Assembly: GCA_022661535.1 (NCBI GenBank)
Contig: JAKULF010000007.1
Span: forward strand, 1,054,001-1,118,000
From: Eutypa lata
Lineage: Eukaryota; Ascomycota; Sordariomycetes; Xylariales; Diatrypaceae
Length of the DNA stretch: 64,000 nucleotides
Reading direction: 5' to 3'
The notes below the pieces were generated by a model that ran no database searches, was not told the origin of the DNA, and saw nothing but the letters and a program-made list of their open reading frames with translations. Below, in pieces: positions 48,869 through 59,120 of the stretch. Each line of letters opens with the position of its first letter. The stretch's first letter is position 1. Made by a program: the position numbers and the translations under genes.

Positions 48869-50542
48869 ATGGCTCAAACAACGTACTGGGACCCCGGCAA
48901 CCTCCTACAGATCACCGACGACGACGGCCGCAGCGGGGAAATCCAATGCGTGGGGCGCGCCAAGCGAGCCTTCAACTCGCGATGCCGCTGGACGATCGAG
49001 AATAGCGACCGCATCGAAGTGCTCTCAGCGCTCGCGCGCATGGCAGCACGGCGACCCGCCGATACCACCCACGAGGAGCTGCGCCGGCTCGCAGGCTCTT
49101 GCCTATGCCAGCGCTATCACTCCAACCAGCGAGAGGAGGTAGCGCGCAAGTGGGCGGGGGTCGTGCGACGAGCGGCGGACCAGTACGACAGACTCGTGAA
49201 TGAGGCGCGGTCGTCGTCGTCACTACAACAACACCAGCAGGGACAGCAGCAGCAACAACAACAGCAGTGGGACCGTCTGCCTACACCCGAGTCCGAGGAC
49301 GCTATCGCCATCAAGTTAGAGCTAGCTGGGGTTCAGGCCCAGCTGCGGCAAACGGACGCTGAGCGCCTGCGGCTTGAGCATGCGCTCGCGGCGGCGCGGC
49401 GGCAGGGTGCGGAGCATATCGGTTCGCTGAGCGCAGAGCTCCGCGCTGCGCAGGAGAAGGTTGAGTTCGTGGAGAAGGGGTACGTTCAGCTGCGGAATAT
49501 GCTATCTATGACCCAGAAGGAGCACGAGAGCCTAGGCCAGCACGCCGCGGATGCAGAGCGGGAGCTGGAGACTGTGCGAGGTCGGCTGAGGACGATAGAG
49601 AGTGAGAAGAGGGATAGCGAATATCGGGTGGCGCAATCCGTTTCGACACTGGAACGAAATGTTAGGAATCTAAGCATCACGAACATGTCGCTTAAGGAAC
49701 AACTAGCAATAGCGGATATCAAATCAGGGGGTAGTCAAAGGGAGGCTAACAAGCTCTCGGAAGACAATGACTCATTGCGAGCAGAGAGGAATAAACTCCG
49801 CAGCGACTATGACACTATCGTTGAGAAGTTGGGGTCTATGGAGTCTGAAGCAAAGGACACAAGAGAGAAAGCCCAGCGTCTCGTAGAAGAGAATGATAAG
49901 CTCAACGAAATCAAAAACACCACCTTGGGCACATTGAAAAGCCTAGGGGCGGAACTAAATGCTACAAGAGACGAGGCTCGGCATCATAGGGAAGAGAGTG
50001 AAAAACTACGTCTCGAGCGAGACTCCACTATCGAAAAACTGAAAGTTTCCGAGTTCGAAGCCCAAGAGGCGCGGGAGAGGTCTCAGCTTTTGGCGGAAGC
50101 GAAGGACAAGCTCCATGATACCCATAACGCCACCCTCGATAAACTTCGAAAAACAGAGACCGCAGCAGATGATGCTAGGGACAACACGCAGCGCTGTATG
50201 GCGGAGATTGAGAAGCTCCGTCTCGAATATGACTTAACCGCCGAGAAGCTGAGAAGTGCGGAGACTGAAGCTGAGACCGTGCGAGGCGAAGTTCGGCGCC
50301 TCGAAGCGGATCTCAAGATTCGGGATGGTTCTCTAGAGAAGTCATGTGCAGAACTCGGTAACGAGCGGGACCGGAACGCGCAGCTACAGGACACGGCCAC
50401 GGCTTTGACACAGCGGGTCGATAGCCTAGAGACCAGCATAGCGGCGTGCGGATTACACAGACTCGGTACGTGGATTGGCAAGCGGTCGAAGAAATTAACG
50501 AGCGAGGGTCGCTCTAAAAAGGAGGCCAGAAAAAGGGGTTAG
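48869..50542 (+). CDS. Long coiled-coil protein with a fungal Cys-rich N-terminal domain
   Basis: One exon encodes 557 residues. Residues 25-105 follow a fungal pattern: CVGRAKRAFNSRCRWTI, a helix, then EELRRLAGSCLCQRYHSNQ. This Cys/His arrangement often precedes variable C-terminal parts such as T5orf172-type domains in fungal proteins. A Gln run (QQHQQGQQQQQQQQ, about 119-132) follows. From about 145 to 520 the protein is a near-continuous coiled coil with an internally repeated block of about 80 residues (KLRLERDSTIEKL versus KLRLEYDLTAEKL, with NATLDKL and NTTLGTL between). The C-terminus is strongly basic (GKRSKKLTSEGRSKKEARKR). It is likely a scaffold or filament-like protein. No enzyme domain is seen. 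Confidence 0.7.
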   Translation: MAQTTYWDPGNLLQITDDDGRSGEIQCVGRAKRAFNSRCRWTIENSDRIEVLSALARMAARRPADTTHEELRRLAGSCLCQRYHSNQREEVARKWAGVVRRAADQYDRLVNEARSSSSLQQHQQGQQQQQQQQWDRLPTPESEDAIAIKLELAGVQAQLRQTDAERLRLEHALAAARRQGAEHIGSLSAELRAAQEKVEFVEKGYVQLRNMLSMTQKEHESLGQHAADAERELETVRGRLRTIESEKRDSEYRVAQSVSTLERNVRNLSITNMSLKEQLAIADIKSGGSQREANKLSEDNDSLRAERNKLRSDYDTIVEKLGSMESEAKDTREKAQRLVEENDKLNEIKNTTLGTLKSLGAELNATRDEARHHREESEKLRLERDSTIEKLKVSEFEAQEARERSQLLAEAKDKLHDTHNATLDKLRKTETAADDARDNTQRCMAEIEKLRLEYDLTAEKLRSAETEAETVRGEVRRLEADLKIRDGSLEKSCAELGNERDRNAQLQDTATALTQRVDSLETSIAACGLHRLGTWIGKRSKKLTSEGRSKKEARKRG

Positions 50543-51712
50543 CAGAATGCAAGAGAATGACCCAACGATGCTCGAACGGGCGCTGAATAGGGCATGATCT
50601 AGGGACGGTTCGATTCAATGTAGGTTCTACTATGTTAATGTTGTGTTATGTATTATAATTGTCTACTATTCTTCTGAATACGTGAAGATTCATCATAATG
50701 ATATGAATTGCCGTGTCAAATGCCTCGTACGGGTGCTATGTCGTAAGACCCTAACATCTAGAATATATTTCAATTTAATAAACTTTCTAGAAATTACCCT
50801 CTTTATATCATGTCAAACCTTACCATTAGAGTCCTAAATGTATGGCTTGTTCTCGTAAGCCCTAATTATGATCGTTCTTTCATATGAATCATCCTTATCA
50901 TATGTACTGTTTATCTCACCCTAACGTTGTTCTACTAGTGATATTTGCTAATATTTATTAGTATTATCACACCACGATACTCTTTAATAGCAATAGATGT
51001 TCCATATCATTTCATTCATAGTAAATGAATCTCGAAAACATATACTCTGAATTGTAATACTATGGGTTCTAGAAAACCCACTATTTAACCTTCAAGTTTG
51101 GCGTCCCTGGGCTGTTCAAGAGAGGGCGTGATACTCTTGGTCTTCTTCCCTAATGAAGATATAAACCCTCATTCTTCATGGCTCATTTCGTATCTTCAAC
51201 ATTGTACCTCATAGCATCGACTTGCATCTCACTACATACATTGTGACCAACTATAAACTGCGGATTCATCAATTTTCTGACTACCACATGTCGACCAATC
51301 AAAACTCAGGACCACCAAACGCCCTCTAAGCTTTAGTGCTAGGGGCTAGGGAAGCTCCACAATCCACATGTAGTTAAGAATTTTATCTATAAGCTAGGTA
51401 CTTAGGTACCGTACCCGCAAGGATAGATTTCAACTACATCATCAACATCAACTATAGCAATCCATACTGCCGTATAGTAACCGAAGCCATGAAGCTGTCT
51501 ATGTACAAAGTAAGAGGGTTCTCTCTGTACTCTCTTTATTGCTTCAGAAACGGTTCTGAGTCACATTACAAAGCTACGCTAATTTTTAGCTTGATAAGCA
51601 GAATCACACAACAAGATGTTAAACATATTTGATTCAACTCCTTATATTTGTGTCTCACTCTGTATCGGTGAGAATTTGGAGTTGATATCCAGTCAATATC
51701 GTTTAATTCGAT
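50543..51712. other. Intergenic region, no gene seen
   Basis: This is AT-rich spacer between two + strand genes. The small frame at 51616-51798 overlaps the helicase start in another frame and has no support. No RNA gene was recognised. Confidence 0.5.
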
Positions 51713-53908
51713 ATGACCTTGAGGCGTATCAACTTGTTGGTGCCTTGGCTCGCACGTCGTCTGACTACCCAAGCCGCTACCTCTCATGCTTTTCATAAGA
51801 GCAGATCGCGCACATTCAAACCATCACGCGAGCAACTAGCTATTGTGGAGGCTTCGTGTACTCAAAATGTCGTTGTATCTGCGCGGCCTGGATCTGGAAA
51901 GACGGCCACTGCTGAGGCAATAGTCGCTGCTAACACCAATCGACGAACCGCTGTCCTCACGTATTCTAAGCGTCTTCAACTTGAAACTGCGCGGCGACTA
52001 GAGGACTACAGTGCATGTGATGTATACACATTCCATGGAGTCGCGGGTAGGCTCTACGATACAGTAGCATATAATGATACAAAGCTACGATCTCTAAGAA
52101 AAGAAGGTCACATGCCAGTTTGGACGGGACAACCATACGAGATCGTAATTCTGGACGAGTTACAAGATTGTACGGATAATATCTTCTGGCTCATATGCAC
52201 CTTCATCTCGTCTATAACGCATGCCGCAGGAGGTAGGGCGCCGAATATTGTCGCTCTTGGGGACGAACGACAAGCCATCTATAACTTCCGAGGCGCCGAC
52301 TCTCGATACCTGAGTCTCATACCATCAACGATGGCTAGGATGTCACCGTATCCTTGGACTTACCTCTCGCTTAGCAACAGCTTCCGGTTATCCGAGCAGA
52401 CTTCCCGCTTCGTCAATGATGTTTTTCTCGGGGGTGATGAATACATCACTGGCACGCACCAAGGACCAAAGCCTCTATATCTACATGCGAATCTTTTCAA
52501 TGTGAAAACGCTCGCTCGGCAGCTCGTCCCTCTGATTTTAGAATACGGGCCCGAGCAGACGGCTATCCTTGCGCCATTCGTTCGTTCTAATGGCGCGCTT
52601 TCTCGCCTAACCAATCACCTGTCCAAGAAATACGGGATCCGTGTGGCCGTCTCTGTGTCGGAAGATGTTCCCCTTGACGACCTTGTGATAGGTGGCAAGC
52701 TCTGCGTATCGACCTACCACCAGTTCAAGGGGAACGAGCGCGACCTGGTCATTGTGTACGGAGTGGATGCGGGATATTTTGAGTTCCTCGGTCGCGACTT
52801 GCCCGACGACAGGTGTCCCAACGAAACATTCGTGGCGCTTACCCGGGCCAAAAAGAAACTTGTGGTGCTGCACAACGAGGATAACGAACCGATGCCCTTC
52901 ATATCTCTAGAAGATCTCCCAAAGAGAGCCAAGTATCGGAACCTTTCACTACAAAGCATGAAAGCCCCTTATCCCGTGGGCCGTCCCCTCCAGTTGGATC
53001 TACTCCTCCCGGTGGGATGTAGGGTGTCCGATATGGCACGACACGTGCCTGAGGAGGACATCGAGGATATCATAAGAGCTGAGATTCAAAAAACCGAGGT
53101 CGCGCCTCCGCTCCCACCAAGCCAATGCATCGACGCGCCGGATATAACGTTGACAGACCCAGCGAGGATGCACTACGAGGCCGTGAGCGATATCAATGGT
53201 CTAGCTGTAGTCGCGGCCTTCGAACACTCCCAGACAGGCAACCTGTCAACATTTAAGTGCAGCGCTACAAAGGCATTATCGGTCCCATCTGACGAAATAG
53301 AACAAGCGGTCTGGTATTGCCGGGAGGCCTGCTATTACGAGGCACAAGTATCAGGGTACGAATCCCGGAGTATCCAGATGCAGGGCCACGCGTTCGACTG
53401 GCTCGGCCCACATCTGCGAGCCGCAAAGGAGCGTCTCGCGAAGCAACTGGAAGGGGCCAAGAAACTAGAATTCGAGGAGAGGGTGAGGGAAAAGAAATTC
53501 CGCGTCAAGGAGAACTCGAGGGACAGGTATCAGGAGATACGCCTGGAAGGGAGAGCGGACATTGTGCATCACCACGATGGTGGAGATGACAGCAAGGGGG
53601 ACGTGACGATCTGGGAGGTCAAATTCGTCTCCAAGCTGACGCTGCAGCACGCCGTGCAGGCCTGCACGTACGCCTACCTCTGGGCTACGAAGCACGGATC
53701 TACAACCTTACCTCGCACCGTGGTGTTCAACGTCCGGGACGGCGAGAAGTGGGAGATCACGGCTCCGGGTGGCGTGGCAGGGTTGCGGAGGGTCATTGAG
53801 CAGGTCCTGAGAGCTAAGTATACCCAGAAAGGGGTAGAGCCCACAGATGTATTCCTAGAGAAGTGTGCCAGGGCTAGAGAGGAAGTTGAGAGAATATGGA
53901 CGGAGTGA
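51713..53908 (+). CDS. UvrD/Rep-type SF1 helicase fused to a RecB-like PD-(D/E)XK nuclease
   Basis: One uninterrupted exon encodes 731 residues. All SF1A motifs are present: Walker A ARPGSGKTAT (57-66), DELQD (148-152), GDERQAIYNFRGAD (183-196), NSFRLS (222-227), STYHQFKGNE (333-342) and VALTRAKKKLVV (374-385). After a linker, residues 613-653 carry the RecB-family nuclease signature: GRADIV with Asp616, WEVK with Glu635 and Lys637, then QACTY (Q649-x3-Y653), the QxxxY motif of RecB/AddAB/Cas4-type nucleases. The first 35 residues are Arg/Ser/Thr-rich with no acidic residue and look like a mitochondrial presequence. Helicase-nuclease fusions of this order are familiar from bacterial recombination/defence enzymes. 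Both active sites look complete. Its role in fungi is unknown to me. Confidence 0.85.
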   Translation: MTLRRINLLVPWLARRLTTQAATSHAFHKSRSRTFKPSREQLAIVEASCTQNVVVSARPGSGKTATAEAIVAANTNRRTAVLTYSKRLQLETARRLEDYSACDVYTFHGVAGRLYDTVAYNDTKLRSLRKEGHMPVWTGQPYEIVILDELQDCTDNIFWLICTFISSITHAAGGRAPNIVALGDERQAIYNFRGADSRYLSLIPSTMARMSPYPWTYLSLSNSFRLSEQTSRFVNDVFLGGDEYITGTHQGPKPLYLHANLFNVKTLARQLVPLILEYGPEQTAILAPFVRSNGALSRLTNHLSKKYGIRVAVSVSEDVPLDDLVIGGKLCVSTYHQFKGNERDLVIVYGVDAGYFEFLGRDLPDDRCPNETFVALTRAKKKLVVLHNEDNEPMPFISLEDLPKRAKYRNLSLQSMKAPYPVGRPLQLDLLLPVGCRVSDMARHVPEEDIEDIIRAEIQKTEVAPPLPPSQCIDAPDITLTDPARMHYEAVSDINGLAVVAAFEHSQTGNLSTFKCSATKALSVPSDEIEQAVWYCREACYYEAQVSGYESRSIQMQGHAFDWLGPHLRAAKERLAKQLEGAKKLEFEERVREKKFRVKENSRDRYQEIRLEGRADIVHHHDGGDDSKGDVTIWEVKFVSKLTLQHAVQACTYAYLWATKHGSTTLPRTVVFNVRDGEKWEITAPGGVAGLRRVIEQVLRAKYTQKGVEPTDVFLEKCARAREEVERIWTE

Positions 53909-55013
53909 AGGGTAGATAACGGTCTTGTAGTTTCAGTGTAGTGTACGATAAAGTTTAGGAGTAGAGAGAAAATTGACGATACATAACCGAAAGAAGGATT
54001 ATCAGGCTTTAACGACGCGACGGAATCCATCTAAAAAGAATTTGTCTGAAGATCACAGCTCAAATTTTGCTGTGTTTGTCTACTACTGTGTAGAGGAGCT
54101 TCGTGTAAAAGGATCTTCATGTGTGTAGGTATAGAATAACAAGCTGACATTATGTTGGGTTGGGCCAACAATGCTAGCCATTATCCCTTTAATCACACTG
54201 GGATTCGACACACACTTCTCACAACGTATCTAGTCTTATCTCTTGATAGGTGTAGGTGGTAAACTAGTCACCCCTGTTAGTAGATGCGAAAGGAGATCCC
54301 AATGCTGCTGATCGTGACCTGGATACACCATCGCACTACGCTGCTGAGGATGGACTACTGTAAACCGCTTAATGCTCGGGCCGGGTACAAAGCACTCTCC
54401 TGCGAACTGGATTGGAGAAACACCGTTCCACTGTGCGGTACCAGGAAGTTGAAGCGGTACGATGGACTTTCTACTCGAATATGACAGTAACCGTGGCGGT
54501 TGACGGCGTACGGATAAATGCCACTTACTTATGCGACAACAAAGGGGACAACTTATGCTGCTGGAGGACTCTCCAAACCCAGTTCCGACATTCATGCTAC
54601 AGATCGTGATGGTTGCAGTGTTCTTCTCCATACTCCCATTTAAATTTGCGACTTGGACATAACCAACGCCAGTTTCGTCTGAACACCTACTCAGCAATGA
54701 TGATCAAACGGCGATAGACATGACAAGGTAAGTCGACGTTACCACGGCCTTATTGTCTATCTGAAAATTACAACCACCAGATCCTTCATCAATCCCTGCT
54801 AACCAAGACACAATTATTCAATTCCTTATATCATAAGCCCAGAGGACGAATTATAGACATGATAAGAGACACATCGTGTCTTTCGAGTGACACCTGATAT
54901 CTCCCGTCAACTTAATAAATGAAGACTGTCGAAAGAAATGGCCGCTATGACCCAAGCTACATGCAGCTTCTATGGTAGTACCCTTTTTACTACACGCATC
55001 TCATAGTGCTTCA
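53909..55013. other. Intergenic region with a possible HET-like remnant
   Basis: This is a convergent spacer. On the + strand around 54375-54560 the fragments GYKALSCELDW and VDGVRINATY recall the beginning of HET domains (YxALSYxWG ... I.V.G....T.NL). Frames are interrupted and no CINQ motif follows, so this is only a hint. The minus-strand 153-codon frame over the same bases has no recognised family. Confidence 0.3.
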
Positions 55014-58000
55014 CTAAATGGGAAAGCCGTACTTGTCGAGAATTTCCAATATTTTCCGCGTCTCGTTTTCCTGGGTCTTGGCTGTTTCTCCATCATCGTC
55101 ATCACCGTACATTGATCGCCCGTGGATATCGTAACTTTGCCGATGTCTTTCTTGAAACGTCGGTAAATCAAGGTCCAAATAATTCATCCACATCCAATAA
55201 CGCAAATGGGCGGGATCTGTAGTACATTTTATGTGGTTTTCCATGTTCTCGGGAAATGTGCGCACGCTATAGTCAATAAGGCCCTTTAGTAGTTTGCCGT
55301 GCCACTGTGCGAGGTTCATGATGATGAAGTTGTCCGTCTTCCATGTTACTTTCGGATTGGTAAATGCATCCCATTCCTGGTGACCAGTTATATCCCATTC
55401 CAAACTAGTAACTCTAGGAAGGACTACTTTCCATAACTGTCTTATCATGAAGAGCGTAGGTTTCGTAGCTAAGGTGGTTTTGACAGCTCTCCACCTAGAT
55501 TCTAGCCACTGGATATTAAACGCCGCGAGAGTGAGTGGTAAGATTACAGCAGCCGAGATGCCGACTTAGAAGATACTATCAGTACGTATTCAAACAAATC
55601 AACGAGTCCAACTTACATAGCAAGGCACACAGGTATCGGATAGGCCATTTTACGTCGTCTGACGTCTGATCTCTTGGAAATTGGTCCACAGATATGGCGA
55701 AGAATGCTGCTGTGAAAGACAGTGGTAGCTACACAAATACTTTAGATTATAGCATAGAAGGAGTAGGATAAGTTAACTAACAAATACTATGGTGACCACT
55801 GTAAACATCATGAGGGTCTTAAAATAATTAGCTTTGATCGATGTTCTACAACTCGCGGACTTACTTTGCCTTGCTTGGCGGTCTGCTCCGCCCCTTCTCG
55901 AGAAGACCGTGCTTCCCAAAGATTGGCTTGCTTCTGTTTGAGGTCCATCAAACTTAAGATCTGTGAGGAATTAGCAGTTTGCTTTTCACCTGATTAAAAT
56001 GATCGCACCCCGTCTTCCACAGCCTTTGCCTTCTTTGCCATATTTCCGAATTTCGTTTCTGTAGAGTGCAACTGGGACCAGAATTCAGATAGAGAACTGT
56101 TGTTGAAGAACTGAAAGTTGTTAGGATTCTCGCCCCTTAATACGTTCTGGCTACTTAATACGTTTTGTATCATTTTCACCTCGTCGAGTACGTCCTTTAT
56201 ATCTTCAAGTAGCCTTGACTCCGTTCGAATATCGAGGAGCTTCTTGAGGTATTCAGCTCGATTGTTATGGTAGTCATTATGGTTTTCACCAAGGGAGTAA
56301 AGGCTTTCAGAATTGTAGCGAAATCTTCGAAAAAGTTGAAGGAGGTCTTCTTCCTATAACGGGTTAGCATATCCATAGCCAGTGCTTGCGTGTGCCTGCG
56401 GAAAACAAACCATGTTTCCGATTGCTTTTTCAAAGAACTTCCGAAACTGCAATGATTGGACATCGGTATCCTCGAATACATTTGTACATGCTGCGAGTAT
56501 ACGCCCGACCAAGTCATCCGCATCCATGATGCTATCCTCAACGCTCTCAGGAAGGATCCTATCGCGGATGTCATCTATGCTTCCGTAAAGAGCTTCGTCT
56601 GTGCTTTCCTCCGGTGCTTCATGACGCATTGGAAAACATGTGATGATCGTATCACAAGAGACTTGTTTCCCCTTATCCTCCTCGCCTTTCGATATCTTCC
56701 ACATCCATAATTGGTCGACCATGAGTATATTGTGCTTAGACTTTGAGGGCAATGGCTTGGACCGGTCCAGATATCCGTCTGAGGTGTGGTTCCACCTTGA
56801 GACAACCTGCGTTTTGTCTCGGTATGCTGTATCTGTGATCATGTAGTAGTATGATTGATCGAGAGTCCTGTGTCGTTATACTTTAGTAGCCAACAAAAGT
56901 CGGGGAAGAGTTTGAGCAAGATCATGAAGACATACCGTCTCGGATGCAGATATAGATCCTGCCCATTGCACTGGTAATCCATATATGCCAGAATGATAGG
57001 CTCTTCCTCAATTGTGAGCTTCGGGGTTTTAGATTTCTGTGAATCGCGATCCGATGACACATCATTATCTTCGAAAAAGCCGGTATGGATCCTATCGTAG
57101 AAGACGTTTTTGGCGTCACGTGGTTTCCGAGCCTGCGCAAGTATCTTACTGTACTCGAGGTAGTGCTCGTAGCTTTCGTAGCTCACATAGGGTATCTTCA
57201 TCTATTAGGACAGTCCATATGATGAGAATCAAGACCAACCATTATTGCCGTAATCTCGGGATCCTCTTTCAGATCATCAGACAATTTTGTACATTGAGGC
57301 AACATCCATCGCTATTATCACTGTATCAGTTTCGCATCCGGGGATTTCTTATCGTTCTCTATACATAATAAATAGGAAGGCTAAAGGGGAAATGATGCTT
57401 ACTCCTTTGGGAGATGGGTTTGCGTTCGAATTAGGCGGCCACGGCCAGGCGTGAAGTCCGAGTTGCATGAAGAGATCCTACTTCTATTAGTAAAAAGAGA
57501 ATGAAAAAGAAAAGAAACAGAGAGTTAGGCCGAAGTTCGGACACGCACATTTACCCAAGCCATCTGTAAGAAGTAAGCTTTGATCTAGTAGGGACAACAA
57601 CTTTCAGTTGGGAAACGTACATTGTTTGTTGGTATATGAAACCACTGGCAGGTCAAGGTCCCTTGCTCTTGGGGAATCTGAGTTAGATCGGAAAACTTCC
57701 TCTCACCATACAGAAGTTGTTGCACCTTCACAACTTCCTCAGGTTCAATAGCTACATTTTCCCCCCTTTTAGAGATGTTGGTAATTGTGATCTCTGTGTT
57801 CATGCAAGCCTCTCGACCCCCTTCCCCTGGAGGCTCACCCTTTGACAATACGGGAACAAACAGTCGACCAACGCGCTGCGGCTGATTGATGATATCCTTC
57901 ACTGACGGGTCATGAACAGACATAGCCATAGGTGTAAGACCTTCGGAGTTCTTAGCGACTCGGCTGGCACCATTATCAAACAACGTCCTTACAATAGAGA

Positions 58001-59120
58001 TTCGATCTCCATTGGTCCCTCTCTCCGCCGAACTGATTGCAATATGCAAGCCTGTATTTCCTTGTCGATCTCGTTGCTTGATAAGCCGCTTCGATAGCCG
58101 ACAACCGACTAGGAGTTTGACCATCTCTAGGTTTTGTGTTTGGACGGCTAGGTGTAGAACGTTACGACCTCGATAAGTCACAACTTTGATGTTGTACCCA
58201 TCGTTGATCAGTTTCCTCATTCCCTCCACACTGGAGCTTCTTGCTGCCATAAATACACGTCGGTCGATAATTGCCCTCTGTACAATTCGACATACCTTCT
58301 GGAAGTTTTTCTCCTGAGCCCCAGTGACTTCGGCAATGGTTATTAACTCTATTCTCTTGCTCTTATCATTGAATGGCTCATCGGACAAAGATCGCTCCCA
58401 GTACTCTCGAAGCAAGATTGTATTTTCCCTCAAGTGGTGTCGGAAATTCTCCATTTGGTTAGGCGTTGCCCAAATCATGCCTGGTTGGATTGTTGTCCCC
58501 TTGCGAACAACTTCAGCTGCTTCGGGAGATACGAGTGGGTTCGCGAATGCGATAACAGCGGCTGTAGAAGCCGTGAGGCCAATAAACCGATCTGGTCGTA
58601 AAATTTGCTGCAATACGGAGATGCCGTATCCGTGTGTAAAGAATACAATGAATGTGTTGCCTATCATTTGCGCGGATATATCCTTAACCCTTGTGGAAAT
58701 GTGCTGCACAACTATGTCCAAGTCGGAATGGCTAATACGAGGGTCTACTCGGAACTCTACAAACGAAGTTGGGACATTAGGAATCATATCGGGGAGCCAA
58801 CTTCGGGGGGAGTCCGGGGCGGTTTTTTCTTTATCCTCTCGGCCTACTGACTCGCCGCCCTGGTTCTTGTACAAGAATATTCCAGGCCTGCCTAGTTCAG
58901 ACTTGCTCGACCTAGACACTTGCTGTAGATACAGTGCCACCATTAGGACTGAAAACCCGCCATCATCTTGAGCAGGTATGTTATCATCGTGCGGAGATGC
59001 TGCATCGCCTTGCTGTGAGGGCTTAGGGCTACCAAGCACTTTAGGCGGGTACTCCTGTACGAGCTGATCAATCAGTAAGATATTGGATTGTGTTGCGGCT
59101 TGAGGGGCTTGATTCGTCAT
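55014..59120 (-). CDS. Ankyrin-repeat / CorA-like membrane protein with degenerate hydrolase-like N-terminus
   Basis: Eleven exons splice in phase to 1174 residues: 57621-59120, 57549-57563, 57403-57477, 57240-57311, 56936-57201, 56411-56867, 56009-56353, 55865-55960, 55782-55817, 55617-55728, 55014-55564. Residues 110-260 resemble the alpha/beta-hydrolase-like domain of fungal NLR-type proteins, but the nucleophile elbow is HGYGIS instead of HSxGG. Residues about 290-420 are three ankyrin repeats (RNVLHLAVQTQNLEMVKLLV, GNTGLHIAI, GLTPMAMSV). Then come CQWFHIPTNNMAWV, the fungal CorA-like DQLWMWKI...TIITCFP block, a helical stalk and two membrane helices (943-967 and about 982-1006). The first helix ends AFFAIS where Mg2+ channels have GMN. 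One exon is only 15 nt. CorA-like ion selectivity is therefore not supported, and a signalling role is possible. Confidence 0.85.

Noticed and set aside
54284..54609. HET-like fragments GYKALSCELDW and VDGVRINATY
   Set aside because: Only two weak motif matches in different frames, with no CINQ motif or C-terminal half. Too little to call a HET pseudogene.
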